In this document: in pieces, positions 1-11,682 of the stretch
How positions within the stretch are numbered: the stretch's first letter is position 1
Layout: each line of letters begins with the position of its first letter
Assembly (NCBI GenBank): GCA_019722365.1
Contig: JADFUC010001888.1
Coordinates: forward strand, 1-64,000
DNA from: Lithospermum erythrorhizon
Taxonomy: Eukaryota > Streptophyta > Magnoliopsida > Boraginales > Boraginaceae
Reading direction: 5' to 3'
Length of the DNA stretch: 64,000 nt
Position numbers and translations under genes: made by a program
Notes under the pieces: generated by a model
Told to the model about the DNA's origin: nothing
What the model saw: the letters and a program-made list of their open reading frames with translations, nothing else
Databases searched by the model: none

Positions 1-592
1 GCTGCTACGCATTAAGCAATGTATGTTTTTGTAGCTAACAGAGGTGAGTACTTATCTCAATGTGGTGTTACTTTACTTACTACTTTAAATTACAGGAATA
101 TGTCGTCAGAGTATGATTATCTCTGTGAATAGTATACATGCATCAGAGTATTATTATGTGGTATGATTACGCGAGAATGGTAGCCATGCAATGGTTGTAC
201 GACATGCTATGATCCATTTGTGTGAGCCATATGATATGATTATGTGATTATATTCTGTGGCGCTTAAAGATCGCTGGTGTGGCAATAAATTTCGAACTCC
301 CAACTTATATTTCTCATTTTATGTACCTTGTCGGCACCTGCTGTATTTCGTGGCCTTGTCGGCACTTTTTGGTACGTATGTGGCCTTGTCAGCGTTGTGA
401 TTGATTTACTTATTGTAGGATGTTTTAGATGTGCGCTTAATATTGCTCGGGAGCAGAGAAGTCAAGTTGGAGTTACGCTGACTTCGAGGGCGCACTCGGT
501 ATCGATTTGACCTTATAGCCGGACATGATTGGGGTTGGGGTGACTTCCTCCTCGGGCAGATACGTGACGCTATTGGTCTTATGGCTCTAGTG

Positions 593-770
593 TATAAGCG
601 CGTACCTTATACTTATAGTGTATAAGTGCGGTTTGCCTTATACTTAGTGTGTATAAAATAAGCGGCCTTTATACTTAAGTATAAGCGCTGGGTTTGCCTT
701 ATACTCTAGTGTATAAGTGTCATTTATACTCTTTGTGTATAAGTGCGGTTTGGCCTTATACTGCATAAGC
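593..770 (+). repeat. Tandem palindromic CTTATAC...GTATAAG units in LTR
   Basis: About six imperfect units of roughly 33-39 bp follow each other, each carrying CTTATAC, a short spacer, then GTATAAG and a GCGGTTTG-like linker. Each unit is self-complementary and could fold as a small hairpin. The same array occurs at the corresponding place in the other family-A LTRs (about 4465-4700, 8640-8945, 10720-10880 and 58565-58800), so it is part of the LTR and not a local event. Confidence 0.75.
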
Positions 771-1002
771 GGTGCGATTATCGACGTCCATTCCTCATGT
801 AGAATGACGAAAGATACGCTATTGTGGAGGCTTGTGAGAGGCCAGTGATACGTAGATGTATAGTTCACGACTGCAGTTATAGTCGTTATTTCTGAGCTCT
901 TTCCAAAGGACATTGGCTTTTACTCTAAACTTTCTATTATATTCCATATGTGATGTCCAGACTTTCTTTGGAAGTATGTTGTATGATCTTATTTAGGTAG
1001 TC

Positions 1003-1005
<3 letters not shown>

Positions 1006-1075
<70 letters not shown>

Positions 1076-1094
1076 TATATATATATATATATAT
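1006..1094. repeat. (AT)n microsatellite inside LTR
   Basis: Nearly pure alternating AT for about 89 bases, broken once near 1072. The homologous position in the LTR copy at 9132-11682 (around 11109) has only GATATATATG, so the run expanded in this copy after insertion. Confidence 0.95.
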
Positions 1095-1648
1095 GTCTTA
1101 TCTATATTTGACTATTATAATAATTGACTGCCTCTGCTCCGCATTGCTTGGCTCTTCCCTCGTGTGTGTTCATCAAGACTGCGCTTACACCACTTTTGTT
1201 TCAGCTTGCATTTTCATTTGTGCTTAAACACAAAGCGGCAAATAGCCGAGAGGTCAGTTGGAGAGTCGTTCGAAAGTGGCTAGTGAGCATCGGGTGGCTA
1301 AGGATCCTCATAGTCTTCTATTTTGATTTGTTGTCAACCCATTTTGATTGTTGTATTTTCCTTTTCAAACTTTAGCCTCACGGGCACTATTTTGTATTCG
1401 AGTACGCACTTCCTCTTTGTAGGCCTTATATTATCGCTTATTTGGCTATGTTGTATATATGGAGTTGATTAAGTTAGATATCACCCGGATGGATCAGAAA
1501 ATTTAAAACCATGATTATTTTGATATTAATGGAAATCAAAATTTTTGGACGAAACAGAGTCAGATTAAACCTAGCCATCCATCTGTGACATGACCTGTTC
1601 TGGACATAACACTCAATTCTCGTGGAGTCAATCTCAAGTGTCGCTATA

Positions 1649-2112
1649 ATTATTTTATCCGAAATTTGAATAGAAAAGACAACTCAAAAGGAAATCTTAT
1701 AGAGTTAAGCATGTGTTTAAGCAAAGTAACATAGTCATTTCACAAGCTTCCATCCTTCATATCCTTCTTTCCTAATACATTAATGAAAATGTGACAAGTG
1801 TATTAGTTTTTTTTTTAAATATCGACCCCAATATCTTAATATCCTATATCAATATGACATATGTCCATATATCACGATTTGAGACAAAGACTGACAGACA
1901 TTCAATAATCGTGGGCCGTTAGTTTTTATTATCTTCCTATATTTTTTGTATTTGAGTTGTTTTATCAAATTACTAAAAATACCCGGGTTTAATTCGCAAT
2001 ATCGATGATGTTGGATAAAATTACATCCAAAATTAGATGATCTAATGATTAGATTAAAGAACTTAGGAAAGCGTAATCGGAATGAATGCATTAAATTGTC
2101 GTTTGAATAATA
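1649..2112. other. AT-rich intergenic, nothing recognised
   Basis: No convincing ORF, RNA gene or repeat could be supported. A 100-codon minus-strand ORF at 1849-2151 is low-complexity and overlaps the start of the next MITE, so it is not called as a gene. Confidence 0.5.
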
Positions 2113-2360
2113 CTTCCTCCGTTTTTTATTTGTCATTTTAGAAATTTTCAAATAGATTAGAAAAAGAAAAAGTTGTGAAAAAATACATTGAAAATGAATG
2201 ACAATTATTTAAAAACTATATCATTGGTTGGTTGATAATTTCATGAGAAAAAGTAGTCAAAAAAGTAAATTAAAAATGTATATATAATTTTTCATGGGAC
2301 GACAAATATTTTGAAACAAAAATTTAAAGCTTGTAACGAAAAAATGAAAAACGGAGGTAC
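2113..2360. mobile_element. Stowaway-type MITE
   Basis: The element starts CTTCCTCCGTTTTTTATT and ends AAAATGAAAAACGGAGGTAC, an imperfect terminal inverted repeat close to the Stowaway CTCCCTCCG type. It is flanked by TA on both sides (2111-2112 and 2361-2362), the expected Tc1/mariner target. It is about 248 bp with an AT-rich interior and no coding capacity. The GACAAATA near the right end mirrors TTTGTC near the left. Confidence 0.85.
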
Positions 2361-3119
2361 TAGTAATTCACTGTGACTGGCATTATCTCATGTTTTGATG
2401 GTGGATAATTTTAAGTTGAATGTAGCTTAATCTATGTAAATCCATTTTTCTAGTGGTTTGTTTGGATTGGGGTGAATTTAGGTAAGGATAAAACTTAAAT
2501 TAATTTAAGTGAAGGTAATTGAAGTTAATCTAGACTAATATTTTGTTTGAAATAATATTTTTATTTATGTATATACGAAGTGTGAAATGTAACTAAAAAC
2601 ATTATTATTAACCTACATTACACCATGATTTAGGTTAATGAATAGAGGCTAATCTATGTGAACGAAATTGAATCATTTAACGTAGATTAACAAGGAAAAT
2701 TCAAATAATATCTCACAAACAAGTTTTCTTTCACTTTTCTTACTTAATTTGGTAAAAACAATAATAAAAAATAAATTCTATTTTGGAAAATGTGGCTCTC
2801 AAATTAAGGGCAATAATATACACACACCGTACACGAATGATTATTTTACCCTTTTGAACAAGCAATTATGTCCATGCTTATAGTGTAGAATAATCTAATT
2901 ATTCACATGTATAATGTTAATTTGGTGCTCATAAGCCATTGTAGATAATGTTTAATTTCCAATGCTTATAAATAAATCACAATTCCCTTTTATAAATACA
3001 CTACCAATCGATTAAGTTTATTTAATAAGCAATTAATATACGCTATTACACACAATGCTAAATTTACTTCTATGCTTGTTGACAATAAGCACGGTATTAA
3101 CTTGTTTGTTTATGTAAAC
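2361..3119. other. AT-rich intergenic, possible MITE at 2456-2740
   Basis: No gene seen. The stretch from GTTTGTTTGGATTGGGG (about 2456) to CTCACAAACAAG (about 2730) has a weak terminal inverted repeat of the GTTTGG...CAAAC kind seen in small hAT- or Harbinger-like MITEs. Boundaries and target duplication are not clear. Confidence 0.35.
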
Positions 3120-3568
3120 ACAAAGAATTTAATTAAATAATTAATTACATAAGAAATATGAAATAATTAATTACATTAATATTAAATAATTAATTACATA
3201 AGAAACGACTTAAATAAGAAATTAACAAGAAAATATTAAATACCAATTACATAAGAAACGTAATAAAACAAATAAATTACATAAGAAAATTAAACATTTA
3301 ATCAAGAAAAGTGTTCTAATTAAATGACAATTTATATATGAGAAATATTAAATAATCAATCGTATAAGAATAGAATTAATTACATAAGATAAATTATATA
3401 TATTTAATTACATAAGTAATGAATTAAAATAATTAATTACATAAGAAGTATCAATAATTAATTATATATAAAATAAAATAAATAATTAATACATAAGAAC
3501 GTAATTAAATAGTAATTACATAAATAGAAATTAAATAATTAATTACATAAAGAACGAATTAAATAATT
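3120..3568. repeat. Minisatellite of AATTACATAAGAA units
   Basis: About ten degenerate copies of a unit near 27-50 bp centred on TTAATTACATAAGAA, separated by AT-rich spacers such as ATTAAATAATTAA. Copies are visible near 3145, 3191, 3245, 3276, 3381, 3408, 3438, 3490, 3515 and 3541. A family-A LTR begins directly after it. Confidence 0.8.
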
Positions 3569-3569
3569 A

Positions 3570-6280
3570 TGAGAATCGCTTAAAATGCTAAGTGTCTTTG
3601 CGGCAGCCTCGATATCTCCGGCGACGGATGTCTATCAGAATAACCCGCCCTGTGTCGGCCGCCTCGAAAGGAATCATTATAATCCTGGACACCAGAGTCA
3701 CTAAACTGGCTGACAACTCGCTTAAATTACCTGCTTTCATCCAAAAATTTGATTACAATTAAACTTCTCAATTAAAATAGTTTTTAAAATTTACAATCCA
3801 TCAAAATGATATCTAACCAAATCACAACCCATATATATATACAATAACATACTTCCCAAAAGATAGTAAATAGTGCTACAACGGAGAATAAATACTGTAT
3901 TCGCATCACAAAATATCTGCTGACAGTTAAAGCTTGAAAAGGAAAATACAACAATCAAAATCGTCGACAACACATCAAAATGGACAGATCCTTAACCCGA
4001 TGCTTACCTACCACTCTGAACAAACTCTCCAACAGCCTCTTAGCTCAACCGTCACCAACTTGGCACAAATGGAAATGCCGCCCAGTAATAGTGGATGTAA
4101 GTCGCTGGCTTAGTGAAACCTTAACATGGGGAAACTTACCATACGAACGAAGCTCTATGTAATACATATAAATATGAATAAAATATGTATATATATATAT
4201 CCATACACTACCCAATAAGGTCATACAACATAATTCCAAGTAAAGTCTCTATGATAACATATGAAGATATAATAGAAAGTTTCAGTAAAGCACACAATCA
4301 CCTGTGAAAAGAATCCTCAAGATCTAACAATCCACACTCTAGTCATCGAACTATCTATCTCTCTCATAACCCCACACACAACTATACTAACCTCTATAAG
4401 ATATGCTCAATCCGTCACCTGGCAGGAATGGACCAATCGATAATCACAATCAAGATTCTTTTCTTATACCGAAGTATAAGGCCAACTCCGTGACTCTATA
4501 CACAAAGTATAAGGCCACCCCGCACTTATATCACGCTAAGTATATGCCAACCCACTTATACCGAGTATAAGGCCAAACTGCATTCTTATAATAAGTATAA
4601 GGGGCCAAACCGCACTTATAATTTGAGAGCAAGGCCAAACCGGTATTTATACACTAAGTATAAAGCCAACCGCACTTATACAATGTAAGATAAGGCCAAT
4701 ATCCTTCCGCAAGAACGGTGAGTCACCTAACCCCTAATCATCCCAACTATAGTGTCAAATCCCCGATACCAAGTCACCCCAAAGTCACGCATAACTCCAA
4801 CCACCACCTTAGCTCCCAACAATAATAAAGCACACGTACTAAAACATCCCAATAATCAGAATCAATCACAACCGCCGACACGTGGCCACGTAGACATACC
4901 AAAAGTGCCGACAAGGCCATTTAAATACAACAAAGGCCGACAAGGCCACGTAGTAAATAACAAGGCTGCATGTAAGTGCTGTAAATGAAACAGGTTAAGA
5001 GTACGTTTACATTACCTTGCTAGCTTCTTTCAACGCCACGATATAATCAATATAATCATATCACGTCAAGCTACGTAAATGAATCACACATAATCCTACA
5101 AATCCATTATATGTATACCATTGTCACATAATTATACCACAAGCTTACATTTATACCATTCACACATAATCTATACCATAATGACGTGTTCACACAATTT
5201 AAAGTAAGTACATAAGGTAACACCCGCGAGATAAGTACTCACCTCGTTTAGCTACCACAAACCTTCGGCGAACCCAATCAATGTAATCCCTTTCCACCAT
5301 CAACGCCTAACAAAACACCCGTGAAAGTATAATCAAAACTCATTACTATAATTTATCTTCAAGAAGATACACTACCAACTCTTAGTGCGTGGAACTATTT
5401 CTAAACGGTCTAAATGCATTTTGGATAAAAACAACGACCAATTCCGGCCGATACAACCCAATTGCTCCCCCGCCAAAATTCCACCTTATCACTCTTCTTT
5501 AACATTTTACATCAACTTATGTCATTCTAGTTAAATCCCTAAGTCCATAATTAACAACCTATACCTAAAAATATCAATTATAACTCAACTTATGTATTTG
5601 AACTTTTCAACCTAACCCTTTAATCAATTTTAAAATCAACATTTTAACATCACAATAACTAACAAGGTCCCAAATTTAAACTCCCTACACCTTTAAAGTC
5701 TTATAAAAATATCAATAAACAAAGTCAACCAAAACCTAGAAAAGTCAACCCAACCATAAATATCCTCAAACAACCTATAAATCATGAATTACTTATATAC
5801 ATCATAGAAGCTTTTACAAACTTAGAACTATCATAAATTTGTTATGCTAAAAGTCAACCTTAAGAAATCAACTAAAACTCTAATTTCACTCAAAATTTTG
5901 TAGTGGAAAGATGACGGAAGCCTTTACGAATCAACTCGAGGATCTTAATGTTGAAAGTCAAGAAACGTACAACAGAAATTTTGGATTTCGCTTCCTCCGC
6001 GGGCTCGGCCGGGCAAGAAGGGAAGCAAGATTTTTGTGTTATAATGATAAGGATGAAAGATGAGTTAACTTAGCTCTTAAGTCATAAAAAGCCGCACGTG
6101 AGTTCGAGCCCAAACCGTTGAATCGAAGCTATCAACGACTTAACGTATCTAACTTAACTCGAATTATCCCCGCTTCTGACAATACTAATTATAAATAATT
6201 CGCTCAAACAAATTTTACGAATTAATATTATTATCGAAATTAACCGAATGTTATTAGCATTCATCCGCTCGCACGCTACA
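3570..6280 (-). mobile_element. Solo LTR, family A, minus orientation
   Basis: The reverse complement matches the complete LTR at 9132-11682 and the LTR at 57764. Examples are GATAAGTACTCACCTCG at about 5231, the palindromic unit block at 4465-4700, and the short-range order of CATGTATACCAT-like repeats. It ends CGCACGCTACA at 6280. ATAAT stands directly after it (6281-6285) and also at 3563-3567, two bases before the TG at 3570, a plausible 5 bp target duplication although the area is AT-rich. No internal retroelement sequence lies on either side, hence a solo LTR. Length about 2.7 kb. ORFs inside are shadows. Confidence 0.65.
4465..4700 (-). repeat. Palindromic TATAC/GTATAAGGCC units (minus LTR copy)
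   Basis: Six to seven units of the type CTTATACCGAGTATAAGGCCAAACCG in reverse orientation to the array at 593-770. The linker GGCCAAACCGCA is the complement of the GCGGTTTGGCC linker there. Confidence 0.75.
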
Positions 6281-8129
6281 ATAATGTTTTGATTCTTTCT
6301 CAAATTATTAAATTATTAGCATTTTGTTATTAATATTTGTTAAATTGTTGTTAAATTGAAATTATGTTAAATGTTTGTTCTAATTGAATATTACTAGCGA
6401 ATCGATCCCATGATTGTTAGCTTATCAAGCGAATTATTGTGAGTCACGGGTTAAGTTAGTAAACAACCCAATTCAAGCCACATTATCATAAACAAATGTA
6501 ATTAGAGAAATGATTATTAGACAACAATCACTTACAATTATTTGTTAGGTCTGAATATGCATGAAATTTAGTTAATTGTCAAATTATTTTTAATTCCAAA
6601 ATTGATTTTTGAAATTGTTATTAACCGATTATGTCTTAAATATCAAGTTATTATGTTAATAAACTTTTTTTCATGTTGAATCGGTGATTATGTCTTAAAT
6701 ATTATGAACATTTCAATTGTTAATATTTTCTCAAATTATGTCTAATTTTATTTCTAAATTGTATTTCTCAAATCAGAGGCAAACATTCGCTTTTCTCCAT
6801 CGTGATATCATTTTTGTTCGCTTCGATCAAATAAGTCTAATATAAAGATATACCATTTCATGTTTATTGTGAAAGTATCAGATTCGAAATAGTATAATTC
6901 TGCATTAATATTTTTAATTATATTACCAGTGCTCAATATGATGGAATTTTTTAATATTTTTAATACTAATATTTGTTCATATTTAATATTAATATTTTAA
7001 TATTTTTAGTGTACAATATCATGTAAAATTTCTTTTAAATACTTCCATATTCAACAACATCATTGAGTAAAAACTATAATTTTATTATCACTTTGTTCTT
7101 CAACCCAATTGTAATCTAATTCGCCTAAAGTGGTCCCCCCCGAGTAATGTAATCATCAACCTCACAAATAGAAGTCACCAACGTACTTCGATAAAGATAA
7201 AAATGACTTCATTTAACGTGATAATAAAAATAAATAATACAACCGCCCACGGGTGAACTAACTAACGCTACAACCACCGAAAAGGTAATAATATAAATAA
7301 AACATCAAAACAACGGGGCGTTACAACTCAAGACAACAATAATTACTTCGCATAAACAAAAAACTCCAAAAAATAAAGTATGACTGCTGAAGTCTTCAAG
7401 CGATCATCACACCTCCGCTGGGTAATGCCAGCCTACTGCCAATGCATCTCGGTCATCCCAACAACCTAGAACTACCACAGTGAATAAAGGTCGGCCTAAA
7501 AAGCTGTTGGAATACAAATATTACAAAAAGTTAACCTACCACTCATACAAACAAGGATAATTCAAGACCCTTACCTATTTAATCCACTATCCACCTCAAG
7601 AGTTATATTTTAGGTTCCTTTCCTCGACAAGATAAATCTTTCCTTAATGGCTTTCTCCGACAACCGACAAATCACACACCATCAGCCAACAACTTTACTC
7701 ACAAGACACCCTTAATCAATGTGAGATATCTCTCTATTTGTTATCTTCCTTAAGTATAGCTAATTCCCACATACATACACAACTCAAACATACAACAACT
7801 CAAACATATATCCAACATCTCATAACTCAAGTATACAACTCAACAACTTATCTTTAGTTCAATCTTAAAAGCCGCTTACCTCAGCTTATAGTCATATTCC
7901 TACGACATCTAAATGTTTATTATAAGAACCTCTAAATCGTGATAATTACCTTAATACAACCGAGCAACGATATCTTAAATCAAGATAACTTGGCACGGAA
8001 TTATCTCACCTAATTTTCTTCATTTAGCTCAGACGGAACTTATTCACCTCAACGATATCACGTGACCGGTCGATCATAATCCTGAGAGTTACTAACACGC
8101 TTTGAATCCAACTTCCCACTATATATGTA
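6281..8129. other. No gene; unresolved LTR-like debris
   Basis: 6281-7130 is very AT-rich with nothing recognised. Near 7315-7324 there is GGGGCGTTACA, which looks like an LTR terminus of the TGTAACG/CGTTACA kind. 7380-7560 (around GGTCGGCCTAAAAAGCTGTT) reads like LTR sequence of another gypsy family. I could not pair it with a second end or a target duplication. Confidence 0.4.
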
Positions 8130-9131
8130 AAATATCATCAATATCATCTATAAATTAAACGCCGGTTTATAATTTTATACCTAATGCCCTCATTCAAAAG
8201 TTAAATTCCAACCATTAACCAACTCAACTTTAGCCTTAAAGGATGTATAACGCATTAATACCAACCTGGGGATCCACAAGAAAACTGCAATATTATCAAT
8301 AATCAACCGAAACCTAATCGACATAATTCCATCAAGGCAACATCTAGTATAATCAGCACAATATCCATAACCACAACTGAAATATAAAACGTGTATCATA
8401 CAACACCATAGAAAATTTAAACGACATGTCAAGATATAATACAAAGTCTCAATAAGTGCACACCATCACCCAAAATAAATCACAGTAGACTGACAACGAC
8501 TATACCCCTAGTCATCAAACAGCTTCATCTCTCATATCTCCCAACTATACCAACCTCTAACGCGCATATGCTCAACTGGCCTACTCCAAGTGTGAAATGG
8601 ACCAATCTTACAACAATCAACAGCTTCCATCAAGTATATGCCAACCGCACTTATACCGTGAAGATAAGGCCACACCGACAACGCAGACACAACAAAGTGA
8701 TCATAGCAGTCATACCGGCCTTATGTACCGAAGTATTACAAGGGCCAAACCGCACTTATACACTAAGTGGTGGCGTCATTGACCGAATAATGCACAATGT
8801 TGTTGATCATAAAGACTCATACCGCCTTATTCCAAGAGTAAGGTTAAACCGCACTTATACACTGTAAGATAAGGCCACACCGACACGCACACAAAGAAGT
8901 ATCATAAAGAGTTATACCGCCTTATACCATAGTATAAGGCCACACACATATCCTCTCAAGAAGGGAGAGTCACCTAACCCCTAATCATCCCAACTATGGG
9001 TCAAACCAATGGCTACCTCAACTCACCTCGCTCAAAGCCACACGCATAACTCCAACCAACACCTCTCAATAACCAACTACTCTTACCCCAAACAATATCC
9101 AAGACACAGCTAAAACATCTCACAATCATAA
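8130..9131 (-). mobile_element. Minus-oriented family-A-related LTR, left half
   Basis: It carries the same minus-strand landmarks as the solo LTR at 3570-6280: AACCTCTAACGCGCATATGCTC near 8552, the palindromic GTATAAGGCC array at about 8640-8945, and GTCACCTAACCCCTAATCATCCCAACTAT at about 8970. It is interrupted at 9131 by a plus-oriented LTR and resumes at 11683. The low-coordinate end is not resolved. ORFs of 84 and 99 codons here lie within the repeat and are not genes. Confidence 0.65.
8640..8945 (-). repeat. Palindromic GTATAAGGCC unit array
   Basis: Degenerate copies of the family-A array in minus orientation, with units such as CTTATACCGTGAAGATAAGGCCACACCG. It is more diverged than the arrays at 593-770 and 4465-4700. 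Confidence 0.65.
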
Positions 9132-11682
9132 TGTAATAACCCGCATGAAAAAAAAAAAAAAAAAAATTTTAAATTTTTCGTCGGGACCCGGAATAGTATA
9201 ATTTTTTCTCGATGATAATATTATTTTGAAAATTATTTGAGCCGAGTTACTTTATTATAATTTTAGTGGTAGTAAATGTGGGAAATTCCTCGAGTTAAGT
9301 TAGATCGTTAGGGTCGCTCGATAACCTCGATTCGCTTGATTCTACGACTCAAGAAACTTCCAAGACTTAAGCCATAAGTCTTCATCTCATCCACATATCA
9401 TCACCACACAAAAATAGAAATCATCTCCTTCTTGAGAGTGTCTCGGCCGAGACCCCCTCGGGAGAGCAAGCAAGAAAATCTTTCTCCATTTCATCACTTT
9501 GTTGCATATAAACATCCTCAAATGTCAAGTAAGACTTTCTATCGCCTTCCCTACTAATTGAGGTAAGAAAATTGAGTTTTTATGGATTTTTCTTGGTTAA
9601 TTTTTGGTTGACTTTTTCCCATAATTGAATTTTACAGATAAATCTTAGTTGGTTATAAGGCTTCCTCGTGGACGGCATGCGTGATTTAATTCGTGATTTG
9701 TAGATCGCTGGTGACGCATGGTCGAGTTGACTTTTGGGTTTCATTGACTTTATGGGATATTTTATAAAACTTTAAATGCGTAGGAGTTTACTGGGACCTT
9801 ATTATGCTTTGTTATATGTTAAATTGGTGATTTAAAATTTATTAAAGCAAGCCAGGTTTAAAAAAGTGAAATTTTAAAGTCAGCTATATAATTGTTGATA
9901 TTTCGAGCAGATTGTTACTTATGGACTTGATGATTAATTAGAAATGACTTATAAGTTGATTTGTAGTGAGAAAGTGATAAGATGAAATTTATCTGGGACT
10001 GGGACACAGGTCCGAATGGGATTATAATTCGATAGTTGAAACCGTTATACCATTTAGATAGTTCCCAAGAGTTGGTTATGTATCTTCTAGAATGCCGGGT
10101 ATATAGTAGTAGGTCTTGATTATACTTTCTCCGGTGTCAAGTTTAGCGCTGATCGTGGAAAAGCGGCGCTATTTTGATTGTCTTTCGCTAAGGCTCATGT
10201 AGCTGAAGCAGAGGTGAGTACTTATCTCACGGGTGTTACTTTTTACGTGACTTACTTTAAATCAGGTAGAAATATGTTATTTTGATATGATTATGGAGAA
10301 TGGTATGCTAAGGACGTGGATATGATTACGCTTAACGATGTACATGTTATCAGGTTATGATTACATGAATGATATACTTGTAATAGTTGTTATGTGACGT
10401 GCTCTCTGTATACCAAGATCACTGGAGGTAAAGTAACGCTTGAACTCCCAACTTATATTCTCGAATTCGCGGCCTTGACGGCACTATTATATTACGTGGG
10501 CCTTGTCGCACTTTCTTTGAGAAGAGGTTTATGGCCTACGGCGATTGTGATTGATTTACGATAATCGACGTGTTAGCCAGGCGCCGTAATACCGCTTCGG
10601 GGGTGTAGTAGTTGCTCGCTATGTACGGTAGCCTGGCGCTTAATTTGAGCATCGCGCGACCTTAGCTCGGGATTACTGGGGGATTAGCGACTCTCCTTGC
10701 GTGATACGTGATTCTGCTGGCCCTATACTACGTATAGGGCCAGGCGGCTTGGCCTTATACTCGGTATAAGAGCGGTATGACTCTCTTTTGATCACTACTG
10801 TGCATTGTCGGCGTGGCCCTATACTACGGTATAGCAAGGGTTTGGCCTTATACTCTGGTGAGATAAGAGCGGTGTTTATTAGCGGGCGATCCATTCCCTC
10901 GCAGTGTATTTGATCGGTATACGCGCATTAGAGGTTGGTATACCGGTGGGGATATGAGATAGTAGGCTGGATTTAATTAGAGTTTTGGCCGTTGTCGCAG
11001 TCTAGTTGATTTCTTCTCAATTGCGTCATTTAACTCCATTATATCCTCATGTATTATGTCTCAGATTTCCTACGGAATTATGTCAGATGACCTTTTGTGT
11101 AGTCCCGGATATATATGTACATTATTCATATTTGACTATTAAAAATTCCTGACTATCTCGCCCGTACGGGCAAGTTCAATTAATCGCTATAAGCTTTCAC
11201 CTGCTCGCGCTTACACCCCTTTTCAAGCATGGCATTTTCATTTTGCCAGTCGACAGTGGCTACTGAGCTGCTACAGGGCTGTCGAGAGTGTGTTCACATT
11301 GTGCGAAAGACGGCATTGAGGATCCCCTGCATACCTCATTTTGACGCTATTGTCAACCGCTATCATATTCCCCTTTGAAATCTTAGCCTCTGTCGGGTAG
11401 TCATTTTTGTATTTGCGATATAGCATTTATCATTCACAGTAGCCTCGGCCGCATTACTTTATTTTGGGTTATGTTGCATATATTTATGGCTGTCAAGTTT
11501 CGAGCATCACCGATGGATTATAAATTTTTTAAAACTGCTTTGATTTGGGAAACTTAATCGCGGATCACATTTTTGGATGAAACGACCATGCTTTTTAAAC
11601 CGAGTCGCCCATCGGCTCAATACCGGGTGTTCCGGATTTTAACGACTCTCAATTGTGCATGCCGACCCAAGGGGTCGCTACA
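9132..11682 (+). mobile_element. Solo LTR, family A, plus orientation
   Basis: The LTR begins TGTAATAACCCGCATG followed by a poly(A) tract and ends GGGGTCGCTACA. It is about 2.55 kb, with no internal retroelement region. ATAA at 9128-9131 is repeated at 11683-11686, consistent with a 4-5 bp target duplication. The flanks, both parts of a minus-oriented LTR, join up across it: the order AAAACATCTCACAATCATA then AATCAATCACAACC matches the uninterrupted order at about 4843-4870. This is the best-delimited family-A LTR in the window and serves as the reference for the others. The 73-codon minus-strand ORF at 10673-10894 only reflects the palindromic array. Confidence 0.8.
10720..10880 (+). repeat. 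Palindromic CTTATAC/GTATAAG unit array
   Basis: Three to four units with the GCGGTTTGGCC-type linker, plus-oriented, degenerate relative to 593-770. Confidence 0.65.

Larger units (their letters stand above)
1..1648 (+). mobile_element. Chromovirus LTR family A, 3' part
   Basis: The stretch aligns by eye with the 3' two-thirds of the complete LTR at 9132-11682. Shared landmarks are the GAGGTGAGTACTTATCTCA block near position 40 (10211 in the other copy), the CTTATAC/GTATAAG repeat block, and the terminal TCGCTATA at 1641-1648 matching TCGCTACA there. The 5' part lies outside the window, so whether this is a solo LTR or one end of a full element cannot be told. Short ORFs inside it have no recognisable product. 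Many small indels separate the copies. Confidence 0.7.

Noticed and set aside
3120..3568. Possible CRISPR-like array
   Set aside because: The units are degenerate AT-rich repeats without unique spacers, in a plant genome.
6061..6130. tRNA-like GAGTTCGAGCCC phrase
   Set aside because: It lies inside an LTR, and no cloverleaf stems could be drawn around it.
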